Positions 1-11,300 of a stretch of DNA of 64,000 nucleotides are shown piece by piece. The stretch comes from Capitella teleta (Eukaryota > Annelida > Polychaeta > Capitellidae): the NCBI GenBank assembly GCA_000328365.1, contig KB308479.1, positions 147,481 to 211,480 of the forward strand, written 5' to 3'. Under the pieces are notes generated by a model. The model made no database searches. It was not told the origin of the DNA and was given only the letters and a program-made list of their open reading frames with translations. The stretch's first letter is position 1; each line of letters opens with the position of its first letter. A program made the position numbers and the translations under genes.

Positions 1-399
1 TGAGCAGTCTTATGATACTGTTTCACTCTGAATCAATGCATTTACTCATTCAGTCAGTCACTGACCAGTTGACTTGATCAGCATATACTTGTATACATGT
101 ATCTCACATTCTCAGATGATTCAATCATTCAAACTTGAAATTGAATTGACAATATCTAGCACTCACATAACATTTTGAATATTTCACCGCCTAATACATG
201 CATGTACAGTGACGTACTCTCCCAGTCACAGTGACCCTCGATCACGTGTACTGCATGTAAAAACTGTACGCAGTGTATAATCAGTGTATAATCTCAGTTC
301 CAGATGCGGTGTTAATGATTATCAATTATCATTCAAGGGACATCTCTTTTGTGTGCACCGTTGCATAATCATTCACGTATTACGCTATGCTTTGGAAAC

Positions 400-987
400 A
401 TGATGACGATCAGCCAGAGGGAGCCATCGAACCGCAGACGATTTCTCTCAATCAAAGTGAAGCAGCAGGTGCTTTTTGATATTCAAAAATGTTTCTTTCA
501 TTTTCTTCTGTTTTCATTGATAACACCCCAAAGCGAGGAAGAGTAAGGTAAGATGTATAATTATACTTATTTATATATTGATATACATATATGTTTGAAT
601 ATTGAATACAATTTACATTTGTTTGAAAATAATACGTACAGCTACAATGCCTGAAGAGGTCATCAATGTGCACATGTACTAATTGTATTACATGTATTCA
701 TTCGTTTGTATTCTCAATGCTGGGAAGTAATTTTAGACTATACAATGTATTAAAATTTAATGTCTTATGCAAGACTTTTTTTAACTCAACCTTTTTTAGC
801 AGATTTTGCAAGCTAGCTTGTTGCATTAATTATATTTCTAAGATAATTATGTTGTATATCACTTATGTATGGCATCAATTGCTCATTTCTCATTTCTCAG
901 ATGGCTCAGCTAAGGACAGCGGACAGATTAACGAAGTTGAACGATACCAAGCAGTGTGCTGTACGGCTATTGAATCTCATTATATAA
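400..987 (+). CDS. possible two-exon mini-gene, unknown
   Basis: Candidate only. Exon 400-468 starts with two consecutive ATGs (context gaaacATGATG) and ends at CAGCAG|gtgctt. Exon 901-987 follows a good acceptor (catttctcag) and runs to TAA in the same phase, giving a basic 51-residue peptide that ends in TKLNDTKQCAVRLLNLII. AATAAA signals lie just beyond, near 995 and 1030. A second frame, starting at an upstream ATG near 385, is also open across the same splice and continues to about 1085, so the coding frame is uncertain. I recognise no family. It could equally be the last exons of a gene starting left of the window, or non-coding RNA. Confidence 0.28.
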
Positions 988-1271
988 TCACCGGAATAAA
1001 TGTATATGCATCACTCGTGAATATATTTGTAATAAAACTAAGGTTTTGTTCTCCATACCTCGTTGAATTACTTTATAGGTCATAAGTGGGAGGATACACA
1101 GGAGATTTCAGTTGATAGAATAAATTAACATACCATATTTTTCTGATGTAGGCCAAAGATCAATGATATATATACATGTACATACATGTATCTGCCCAGG
1201 ATAATGTGTTAAATTCTAGTAATTAAGTGCTCAGAAAAGTGATTTTTCACTATTTATAACAAAAAAATTTT

Positions 1272-1301
1272 CCGGGGGAGCATGCCCCCGGACCCCCCTA
1301 G
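1272..1301 (+). mobile_element. Helitron-like 3' end
   Basis: A perfect 7-bp stem (CCGGGGG / CCCCCGG, loop AGCATG) is followed, six bases later, by CTAG and then a T. A GC-rich hairpin just before CTRR, with insertion next to T, is the known signature of a Helitron 3' terminus. The matching 5' TC end and any Rep/helicase sequence were not found, so the element's extent to the left is unknown. GC-rich hairpins of this look also occur in other dispersed repeats, so the family call is tentative. Confidence 0.4.
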
Positions 1302-1306
1302 TATGG

Positions 1307-1327
1307 CTGCGCCGCTTCGCGGCGCAG
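1307..1327. repeat. perfect GC-rich hairpin
   Basis: CTGCGCCGC, a TTC loop, then GCGGCGCAG: a 9-bp perfect stem only five bases beyond the Helitron-like terminus. The surrounding sequence is AT-rich, so this GC block probably belongs to a repeat. Confidence 0.6.
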
Positions 1328-4023
1328 GTGTCCCCTTATCATTACCTTCAATTTGGGCCCCCCCAAGTCTGGGAACGTTCCTACGCTTCTGACTGATGGA
1401 ACAGCCTGACGTAACAGCTTTCCGGTTAACGCAACAGACGGCGCTCTCGCATGATTGTTAAAAGTTACGAAATTCAAATGTGTTGCTTTGTAGGCTCCTA
1501 AATCGTGTTCATTCACCTTTTCGCTTCGTCGACCACTCATGTCTAAGGATTTACAACTCATAACCATTTCAGAACCATGAACAAATTGACGTAAGGCAAT
1601 GCAAGTATTTAGAAGACTATCTGGCTGATAATTTTTAAAGGTGGAAAATGAAGTTGTGGGGCAGAGTCATTTATAAATTTGGACATATATTCATGGCATC
1701 TTGGTGTGAAATTCATCATTTGCCGGCAAACTGCATCAGCAATATATATGGTGGTTTCCTCCTCTAGAGCATTAAGTGGGATGAATTTGAATGAAGTTAT
1801 ATGCTGGTGGTTCGAAGTGCAAGGAGCACATTCTCTAAATTGGAGCCAATGTCAGCCAGGGTCAGGTCGTTCCTTCTGGAGTTGATAATCCATTTCGGAC
1901 GTCTGAAATAATAATGAAACGAAAAATCAAGATCAAATCTTCATGCTAAATCATATTAATTATTAAACTTGGCTGACAGAATCAGTCATATTGACCGACA
2001 AACTCGCCTGTCACAGCCGTTACAGGAGTGGAAGCTCAACTCACGAGCTGACGAGTTGTAATATTGTGAGTTAATTACACAATTACAAGCTCATTTATTG
2101 CATATTATTCACATTCACGTTTAGTTGTATTTGTATACATACGTAAGAAACAGCTAAACAATATAACAAACATAATCAAAGTAGGAATCGAGGTACGACC
2201 TGTTTTGTAACACGTTCTCATATACAAAATTGTGTGGCATAAACAGATACCCCAATTAAATTGCTTTTCTACGTTAAAAAAAATCGTATGCTGTGAAATG
2301 ATTATTTCAAATGGCTGCGTGGCTTTATGATCGAATTATGAAAACGGGCTGGACTTGTTTTATGCACGTTCATAGCGCAATTTCCGTGTTAAATAAATTT
2401 ATTGTTGACAGAATTCCATTTATTTTTCATCACACCAAAGCTAATATACAAGTAGTACACTCAATTACAATCAGCGATCAGATATTTCGAGAAAGTATTA
2501 TGAGCTAGAGGCCCACAAATAAAAATTTTGGCACCAGAAAGGATGTTTTGACAGTGATATCAGTAGAAGTGCGCTCTATCAAAAAACAAGTAAAGCCAGG
2601 GAAATAATAAAGCTACGGGAGTACGGGTGATTCTGTGAATAATTTTTCTATCAAACTTTCAAATTTCATGTCTCTAGTATTGCGTGTTCTATATGTTAGA
2701 CCGAGAACTTTTCAAACAACCCTCTTATTGTAGTACCGGTAAATTATGAAGACACCAGCTATAGTGAGCCTTATAGGCATTCTCAAGTTGTATGGCTCAA
2801 TCGCCTTCATTTGCTCCCATCACGCAGTACATCGCACGTAAAATGATGTCTAGGAAATGTGAAAATTGATGGGTTGCACGCCGTGCACAAAACGCCGCGC
2901 AATTGATCAGTGCATGCACGCGTGATTTGCGGTCACTTATAGCGACGAGATTTATATGTTCAGAACAATCACCAGACAGCAAATACAAATACAAGTACAA
3001 TATTATGCTGAACCTGAAATCCATATAATACCTACATTAGCTCATATACCGTGAAACCCCGATCACTTGAAAATGGATTACTCGAAAACCCCTGTATGTT
3101 GCACGCAATTAAAATGCCTCAGCATTGTGTTGTCCGTGACTTGCAAGCACTGATCATGCACATGATTGTATTCTCTCGAACAGAAAACTTCTTCTTCTCT
3201 TGTACAAATTCAATTCGCCATATAGATATAACTCACCTTGCCCGCGAAGAAATGATGCTCCTCCAAAATGAGTTGTTCGTGCTAACTGTCGGTCTCAGCC
3301 TATCTTCATTCAGTGAAACATCGCAGGTCATTCCTCCCCCATGAATGGTCCACTCATAAAGTGTAACAGAAGGGTTGTTGCACACACATAATTGTGAAGG
3401 AGCAATTCTCTGCTGCACAAATGCTCAGCAGACAGACAGACCCACATTTTCATTAGATGATTATTGGTATTGATAACTCTATTCGATGGTTATTTTTCAG
3501 TTATAATTAATGTGCATCGGGGAACAGGTTATGGTTCTATCTGGCACACCTAAGAGAAGGCCGAGCGGGCCTATTTCGACTGCGCAGACGCACACTCTGG
3601 ACCATTTCACCGATTTATACGCTTAATTTACCGTAAAATATTCACATCTGAGGCTGGGCAATATATATGCAAGGCACTTAAGGTCATGCCTTCGCTTTAT
3701 GCGCGGGAGATATCAGAATTTTGTCCATACATCTTGTGGCAAGACGTAACTTTGAAGCTTACCAATTTTTGTTTCTTGCTTCACACTTAAAAATCTCAAT
3801 AAATGTACCTACCAATTATTCAGCCGAAAAAAATGCTTACCCGAATTTCGGCTAAGTAATTATGTGTTTCAACTTTCAAGATATGCACCAAACAGTCAAA
3901 TATCAGATCTTTAGCTTGAGTCTCATACTAGTCATAGTAGTTGTATATATCCCCAAAGAGGGTAGTGCTAACAAGTACGCATATCAATTAGTATAACATA
4001 CTGGTACAACTCTACAAGTTAAA

Positions 4024-4076
4024 ATTAAAATTAATTAATTTAAATTAAAAATTAAAATTAATTAATTTAAATTAAA
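4024..4076. repeat. AT-rich 27-bp tandem duplication
   Basis: Two copies of a 26-bp unit of only A and T (starting ATTAAAATTAATTAATTT) at 4024 and 4051, period 27. Looks like a recent local duplication. Confidence 0.85.
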
Positions 4077-4863
4077 ACCATGGAGTATACCGTAACCTAC
4101 AACACGCCAGGCCGTAGCCGACCCCCCCCCCCTCCACCGTCTCCTCTAAAGTTGGAGGTCCACATTTTCAGGGGAAAAAAGTATTATTGCAATCAAAATT
4201 GCTGAATTAGGTTATCACAGTAAGAATTGCGGATAACGCACTCACGAGAACACCCTGACACAATGAGCCATGCCACCTGCCCACTTCTGCAAGCATTTAT
4301 AATTTGAGCAGTTCAGCTCTTGCTAGGTCCCCTTGCCGCTTCCTACAGCCACTTCTCTACCAGGGTTCTACCAAACCAATATACCCACGACTCCATTTTG
4401 GCGGATCCTTAGAAGTTATGGCATTACATGTACCCGTAATTGGTCAGTAGAATCACTGGTCAGCCATAGTCCCACTGGACCTTTAGCGCCCTCCTTCTCT
4501 CTCTTGCTGCGGATGCTGCTGCAGCCTTCTCTCCCTCAATTGGTATCTATTATTAATTTGGGGGTTTTATCACTTTGCAATTTATGCTTGCATGGGTCCA
4601 CTATCTTACAAACGACCCCCATTTCACTGAAAGCTGGCTACAGGCCTGACGCCTGGCATGTTATATGTCACCTGAAAGAGTAATGTATGGTTGTATTATG
4701 ATGCATGCAATGGGTTTGGTTCGCTTAATTTAGTAACATAACGAACATTCTTCGAGGGTGACACGTTGAAACGTTCCGAATACCACAAGTAAACCGCGTG
4801 TTGAATGCAATGCGTTATGATTTATCCAAACACGTGCGTTTGTTTGTAAACATCGAAAATGAA

Positions 4864-4872
4864 ACCGGAAGT
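4864..4872 (+). promoter_or_regulatory. ETS-type site in FBXO7 promoter
   Basis: ACCGGAAGT, a strong ETS/GABP-type core, lies 84 bp before the FBXO7 start codon with no TATA box nearby. This fits a TATA-less housekeeping promoter. Inference from motif only. Confidence 0.45.
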
Positions 4873-4955
4873 TAGCGAGGATCGCCTGTCATTGCAAAAG
4901 AAATTGAAAGGTGTAGTTGTCAGTAGCATTCATTGTTTTCCTCATCAGCTGAAGA

Positions 4956-7139
4956 ATGAAGATTAGAGTGAAGTTTCGAAGCATTCGTAGAGTCGTTGAA
5001 TTATCCGATGATCCAGCCCCAACGTTTAGCCTGCTGAGAGATATCGCTGCCTCGTCTCTCGGCCTCAAAACCAAGTTAGTTACCCTTACTTAAGTTACTA
5101 ATATAAAATTAAATATTAATACCAAATACGTAGCACAGATTCTCGGGCTGTAGTATGTCAGCTACCAAATACGTAACTCCATGATGATAATATACTCATA
5201 TACTATGATCTAGCAACAATCTGTGGGGATGATCACGATATCTTAATTATGAATATGCTATATGGAGTCTTGGAACGAGATAAACTAATACGTACATTTA
5301 TATGATTTAACATTAGCTGTTATATTTAATTAGCATAGATTAATTCATAATTGCCAATGTATCTGCGCTAATGAACATTCAAGGATCATACTCATGGTGT
5401 TTCTCGATTCCTTGTCTTACAGTGATACCTCACATGATGAGATCAAATGACTTTTGAACAATGGTCGGACATCCCTAAAATTGGCCCATTTGTAGCTGAC
5501 TTGACCTAAATTAAGCCCCTTCGTTGTTTCTCAGCGTTGTTTCCCAGTGTAACGACCTGGTCGTGATTCACAGGACGAGTAGTTGACGAATTATTATCTA
5601 TATATTTCCAGAGATTTTCAACTCAGCTTAAACGGAACAGATGTGCTCACAACACAACACAATGACATCTTATCCACGGCTGGAATCGTTTCTGGTGACT
5701 TGGTCACCATCCTGGATCAACCAGACCTCAATCCATCACCCCCTCATTGTGCTCCCTCTCAACCATCCAACCAACCAAAACCATCAACATCCATACAACC
5801 AGCTGCAGCTTTAGAACCAGAACCTGACCTGACATCTGCGGAGGTAGCGCCAGAGAATGTGAACGTTTACTTGAAAGAACCGATTCTAATCCGAGAATGC
5901 GTCAACGACATGCTGCCCCAGTCATTATTGAACTCATTCATGAAAGCCAAACCATCAAACGATTATGAAATATTCTGTGTCGTTGTGCATGTATTGATGA
6001 TGGAATGCGGTTACACCTCTGAGGTAAGGTCATTTAAGACGTGAATCTACTGAGCAAATTTTGAATTGTTTTTTCAGATTTGTGAATTTTCGCTTATAGA
6101 GGCGTGGAAGAAACCAGGTTGTTACGCGATGACCTACACTCACCCTGATGTCCCTGAAGGTCATTTCTCGTGCGTTTGTGTTCCGATGCAGAATCAAATT
6201 ACAATTCATGGTTTGTTCCTTTGGCACATTAATTTATTGCAATCTTTGAAAAACCTTTTGTTTTCAATCACAAGGGCTATCTCCCAGTGGTTCCAAATTC
6301 TCCGCTACATTTCAATGTGCGACATTCATCACTGGAAATTCTAATGGTTTGTATTGTTTCATGAAATGTATCACATAATTAAAAGTTTTCAAAGATGTGC
6401 ACAGCGCGTATAAGAAGAGCCACTTAGCTGTGTTGTCTCGGAGGTTCAAGGACAACCTTGCGCATCCTTTGTTACAAAGCTGTCTTCCGGTTGGATCGGT
6501 TCCCTCGCTCTCTTCCCTCATGCTCGAAATGAAGGTATGTCTCCCTCCTCCTCAACTGTTCCTTGCTCCCAGTTTCCCTGGTCTTTTCAGCTTCACATCC
6601 TCAAACATCTTGACGCGGCTTCTCTATTACGTCTATCCGAAACATCCAGACACTTTAAGGAAATTTGCAACGAACGTTACCTGTGGCGAAGATTGTACCT
6701 CCAGCGCTTTGGTGGTAAGCCAATTTGGTACCTCTATTCAAACAACGTCTAGTTTGATAAACACAGGTCATCACATAAAGGATTTATCTGTCGATTGGAA
6801 GGAGGTAAAAGAAATCATCTTGCTTTAAACACAATTCATTTATAATCTTTTGCAGCTGTATCAGGAAGAGTACAAACGTCGTCCAAAAAGAGGTCGTCCT
6901 TGGCCGCCAGCTGCTTTCCTGCCCCCGGGAACCTTCCAACCCCCGATACCTCCCTCTGGACCTTTCTATCCCCCGGGGGTGATTGGGGGTGATTACGACC
7001 TTCTGCCTAACTTCTCTCCTTTTGCTGGTGGTAAGTGAATAGGAAGATAAGTTGATTTCAACGTTTATCAATTCAATCTTTTGCTTGTTTTTCAGGTCGG
7101 AGACCTCGACCATCACCTTTCAGCCCTCTGTTTCGTTGA
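4956..7139 (+). CDS. FBXO7: F-box only protein 7 (FBXO7)
   Basis: Substrate adaptor of SCF (Skp1-Cul1-F-box) ubiquitin ligases that also binds proteasome regulator PI31. Nine exons: 4956-5074, 5612-6023, 6078-6210, 6275-6346, 6395-6534, 6573-6714, 6767-6804, 6856-7030, 7096-7139. All junctions are GT-AG and in phase, giving 424 aa. The N-terminus is the ubiquitin-like region (GIVSGDLVTI, as in human FBXO7). Residues ~180-290 match the FP/PI31-like domain (CGYTSEICEFSLIEAWKKPG, then RRFKDNLAHPLL). The F-box is exon 6, residues ~293-339 (LHILKHLDAASLLRLSETSR). VDWKELYQEEYKRRP, PPGVIGGDYD and a proline-rich tail ending RRPRPSPFSPLFR follow, as in vertebrate FBXO7. Seven of eight introns are 38-65 nt. 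The start is the first ATG of a frame matching FBXO7. No defects seen. Confidence 0.96.
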
Positions 7140-7153
7140 GACTTTGTTGACTG

Positions 7154-7159
7154 AATAAA
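7154..7159 (+). terminator. poly(A) signal of FBXO7
   Basis: AATAAA 15 nt after the FBXO7 stop codon, so the 3' UTR is very short. Confidence 0.75.
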
Positions 7160-7501
7160 TTTAACTTTCACTCACTAATTATCGGATTATTTGAATCTTG
7201 TTGCATGTTTGATGGAAGGATTGTAGTCATGCGACCAGAGCCCAATTGATTCTGATGCTTGTTCTGTAAATTCCCGATAACCATGAAACCTGTTCAAGAG
7301 CAATTTGGTAATCATAACGCACTCTTCTCTCTAATCAGCTGTGAATAGAACTGTATTAGTACCCTTGATTACTACAAATATCCAAGTCACTAATCCTACG
7401 TACACGAGTGCAAATAGTTCCCCATACATGATGAACTCTCAGCTGAATTTCTATGGCATATGCGTTAGGTCAATTTCTGGTTCGTAATTGAAGACAAGGA
7501 T

Positions 7502-7529
7502 TTTGGAGACCCAAAATGTGGTCTCCAAA
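7502..7529. repeat. hairpin with 9-10 bp perfect stem
   Basis: TTTGGAGACC pairs with GGTCTCCAAA around an 8-base loop, in the gap between the convergent FBXO7 and lectin-receptor genes. Confidence 0.6.
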
Positions 7530-7552
7530 TTCTTTGTTGAAGCACTGATTCA

Positions 7553-7603
7553 CGGAACGTTATGATCCCTCTACCTATCGGTTTTCGCTGTAATCATAAC
7601 GTC
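7553..7603. repeat. imperfect inverted repeat GGA(A)CGTTATGATY
   Basis: GGAACGTTATGAT at the left and ATCATAACGTCC at the right face each other across about 26 bp. The arms resemble the recurrent TCATAACGCA motif of this window but have GT in place of GC. Could be a hairpin or a paired binding site. Confidence 0.45.
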
Positions 7604-8137
7604 CTACTGCTCACTTAAGCAAATCAATTGCAAGTATGTGTACATGCAAACATATTGATACGTTATACATGTATCATGTTATGTAAACGTAGATATTATA
7701 TCCTGGATATGTATTATAGAAAAAAGAAGAACAAAGACAATAGACATATATATGTTGTCTAGACGGACATATTTATATGTTATTATTGTTGGGGTTTTTT
7801 TATTTTTTATTTTTGAAATCGAGCAAAAAATTATCAGGTTTTTTTTTCTTCTTCTCCCAAACGAGGTTTGCATCACTTGCATAGACCAATATGTTTAACA
7901 ATGCAATTGTATTGTGAACACATAGTAAAAAGTAAAAACATCTGTAACACAGTCGAACTCGTGAGCAACCAGGCTCTGCACATGTGTAAAAGAAAACATA
8001 GGCCTGCACCGAAAAATCAAGCCTGCTTGAGGCGGTTTACGGTAATTATTGACTAGGCCTACTAGAGTACATTTGAACCACGACTTTGGTGCTATAATTA
8101 TACCTTACTAAGCCAGTTAAAAACAAATAAACGAAGT

Positions 8138-8143
8138 TTATTA
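8138..8143 (-). terminator. poly(A) signal of the lectin receptor
   Basis: TTTATT on + (AATAAA on -), about 160 nt beyond the stop codon of the minus-strand receptor gene. Confidence 0.55.
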
Positions 8144-8301
8144 ATCATTACAGCCTACAACATGGGCATGCATGCATGTTGTGACCCTCTACATATGTAC
8201 AGAATGAAACGCACACAAAATGATTCAGAAATACGATGTACACAGGTATTTAGTTTCGACATACATGAACACGAAATTTTATCGTTTCACTATGATGCAT
8301 C

Positions 8302-11300
8302 TTAATTCTCCATAACAGCCGTTTCCACAGCAACCGCGTCTTCCGTTGACTCCTTCGGAATAACATCGGGAGGATCGCCGCTTTTACGCCGCTCTTCTTC
8401 GTTTAGCGATTCAATTTCTTTAACAGTTTCTGTCGCGTAATTCTCTGCTCCTACCCCGACATCTATACCAAAATGCAACCGTTCGTAACCCTCATCGTCT
8501 TCTTCCACTCCTTCTGTTCGTTTGATATCCTTCGAGTGGACCTCGTCTTTACTGCGGTTAAACAGACGGCGGTGTACACTTTATCGACGAGAGGCTTCGC
8601 GCTACACAACTTACCAACAGCGACATTTGCAAATGCAACACACAGCCGCGACAAGGACAAGGACGAGGAACAAAGCACCGCCGACCCCGATCAGGATAAA
8701 TTTAGTCGCTGAGAATTCAAAGAATATAAACAAACACAAAGTTATCTACTCTCTCACTCTCAGTTAGTCCACCTCCACCCTTCGAGGGATTCCCCAAAAA
8801 GGAGCCAGGGAAGGTCGAAAGAGGGCTCGGGGTTGACATGGGCGTCGTCGATCGACGAGGTAACATCGTGGCGTTTTCTGTGAATTGTGGCGAATTATGA
8901 GGCATGATACGGACACGATGAGCGGCTCACCCGACATGCAGATCAGTCTGTGTGAGCTGGTACATGACTCATCCGCCCACACCCCCTGACCTTTGTCTCC
9001 TGCGTCCAAAACTAAGGTTGCGCAATTTTCGATCCCTGAATTTGGTTGGTCATTCTGCCAGCGAGTGAAGCCAAATTCGTGTCCTGCATACGGTACAAAG
9101 TGGGTATTTATGTGATGATAACCGGATTATAAATCTGCAGGTAAACCTGATTGCCATCGCCAGCGACCACGGAGAAGACCGACCCAGAAGCCAGAGGTCG
9201 TGGAGTTCATTTCAATGAGGAAGACCTTCATGGCTAAGCGGGTTTCTTCATCAGCGAGAACAGCTAAGTCTCCTCCAATGCCGAGGCATTCAGCTCTGGC
9301 TTTAAAGTAAGGCAATCTCTTGGAAAATATCCTGAAGCAAGATTTTCCTGAAACCAGGCCGCCATCGCATGTGGTGTTGTTTTCCACTGCTAATTATAAG
9401 AGCGTGCACAATGACGTATTTCCTGTTTCATATTAATATACTTACTTAGCTTACTTAGTTGATCTCTGATTTCGCAGATAACGCCGTGTGATTCCATGCA
9501 CGCGACGTCATTTAACCAGAAGTCGTAGCTCTTATCCATCACTGCGCATGTCTGGTAACCAAGGTGATTGTTCGGCTGGTTCCGGTTCCAAATGGACACT
9601 GATCCTGCGGTTGAAATTCAATTAGAAAAGAATGATGGGCGACGCTGGATGTAAAGTGTCATTGATCACTTTTAAGGTGTGATTAGTTGTCATGGCAACT
9701 GTTACCATTAGCGACATGTAATCCAAAAGTCGCTTGGTTTCTGCACAGACATGAGGCCTCGGATGAAGCGGTCAGGCCGGCATCCGGGTACTGGTCCTGG
9801 CAACTGTCCGCCGGTTGATGCGGTACCGCCGTCTTTGAGCACCAACACTCAGTGCCACTCTGGTCGGAGCCATTGCAGTGATTCGTGATCATATTATATG
9901 ATGACATGAACACACCTTGATAGCTGAGAACCGACCTCCTGAAGCAGTGCACACTGAACTGCAGTAGGGCACGGAATTATTCAATCCGGAGTACACCAAT
10001 TCGAACGCACTGGTCGTGTCAAAATTGACGCATCCCTGTTTCGATATCGCAGTTCCTGAATTGAAGAAGAACAAATCAATAATATTACGGCTATTGGAAC
10101 ATCTGTGGTGAATGCACCGTCAATCCATCGCCACATTGCGACGTCTTCGTAGGCTCCCAACCACACGTCATTGTACTCCTTCATTAAAGTTGTAATGACG
10201 TCATTATCTTGCTGTGACGTCACGACTAGAACTTCCATGTCAAAACTGCGACATTTTAAAGTGGCGTTTTGGAAGTTGTAAAGGCCTTGCATAATGTGGT
10301 AGCATGCCACGACGTTGGGCCCAAACTCCGGCCCTCTCTTCTGCCATGCGTCACATCGACTCAAGTCTGAAATTGAACCTCATGAAAGCGTATTTTTGAC
10401 GCGTGAAATTTTCCGTTTTGATTATTTCCGTCTAGATCAGCCTGTGTGAGTATAATAGACTATAAGCCCAAACCCGTGTGGATGAACACACTACTGGGGT
10501 GCCATGGATGTAGCCTGGATGTACCAGACATGGTAATAGCACATGCATGTAGTATATTATTTCGATCTCTGGGTATGAACGCCCGACTACCCTGTCATCT
10601 TCTCGCGATCGTCAGCAACACTGTGTGCATTACGTAATTATTCTATGTGGAAAACAAAACCAGAAAAGATTCTTCGTCTTGTGAATTTGTTTGCATTGAA
10701 CCTCACATGATATATCTTCAGTCCCTGATTTATTTAAAATTACTCATTGACTGGTATCGCTAAAAACCCCGTTATGCGTTGAATTTAAACTGGGATTAAT
10801 TAAGGTAGGGGTGATTGATTGGTCGCAGGTGGCTTTACATTGAATTATGCTTGCGATGGTAATTTGTGTCAATACGGATAATAATTCAGTATCATGAGTA
10901 TGCATGCATGAATGATATTGATCGAAAGAGTCTCAGAAGTGTTGATTTGTCAGTTAATAACTGACTGATAAACAAAGACCATGATAATGCATGCAAATCC
11001 AAAAGCCGTTTATATTTTCACGCACACAATTTCACCGCAGACAAAAGATTGATTTAAACAGCCAAATTACCGACCGACGCATTTGAACGAGGCGTCACCC
11101 ATGAGCTATTATACTAGTAAATCCTATTATGCGTAAGTTGAGCATAAAATTATGCAAATTCTCGCCAGATGACCCCTCGATCTACACCTGTCAACACTTG
11201 TGACACGGCACGCTTTCTTTACCAAAGAGCACTTTGCGGATCATAATCGGTGAATTGAGTTATTAAAATATCGTGTGCAGCAACCGTGTTGGCTTTCGTT

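Larger units (their letters stand above)
988..4863. other. non-coding stretch upstream of FBXO7
   Basis: About 3.9 kb without a convincing exon. Short open frames here have no start context, splice partners or recognisable sequence. It contains a Helitron-like terminus with a second hairpin near 1.3 kb, an AT-rich tandem duplication near 4.05 kb and a short C-run near 4.12 kb. Confidence 0.6.

Noticed and set aside
8473-8767. Plus-strand frames of 79-81 codons over the receptor's last exons
   Set aside because: Shadows of the minus-strand transmembrane and tail exons.
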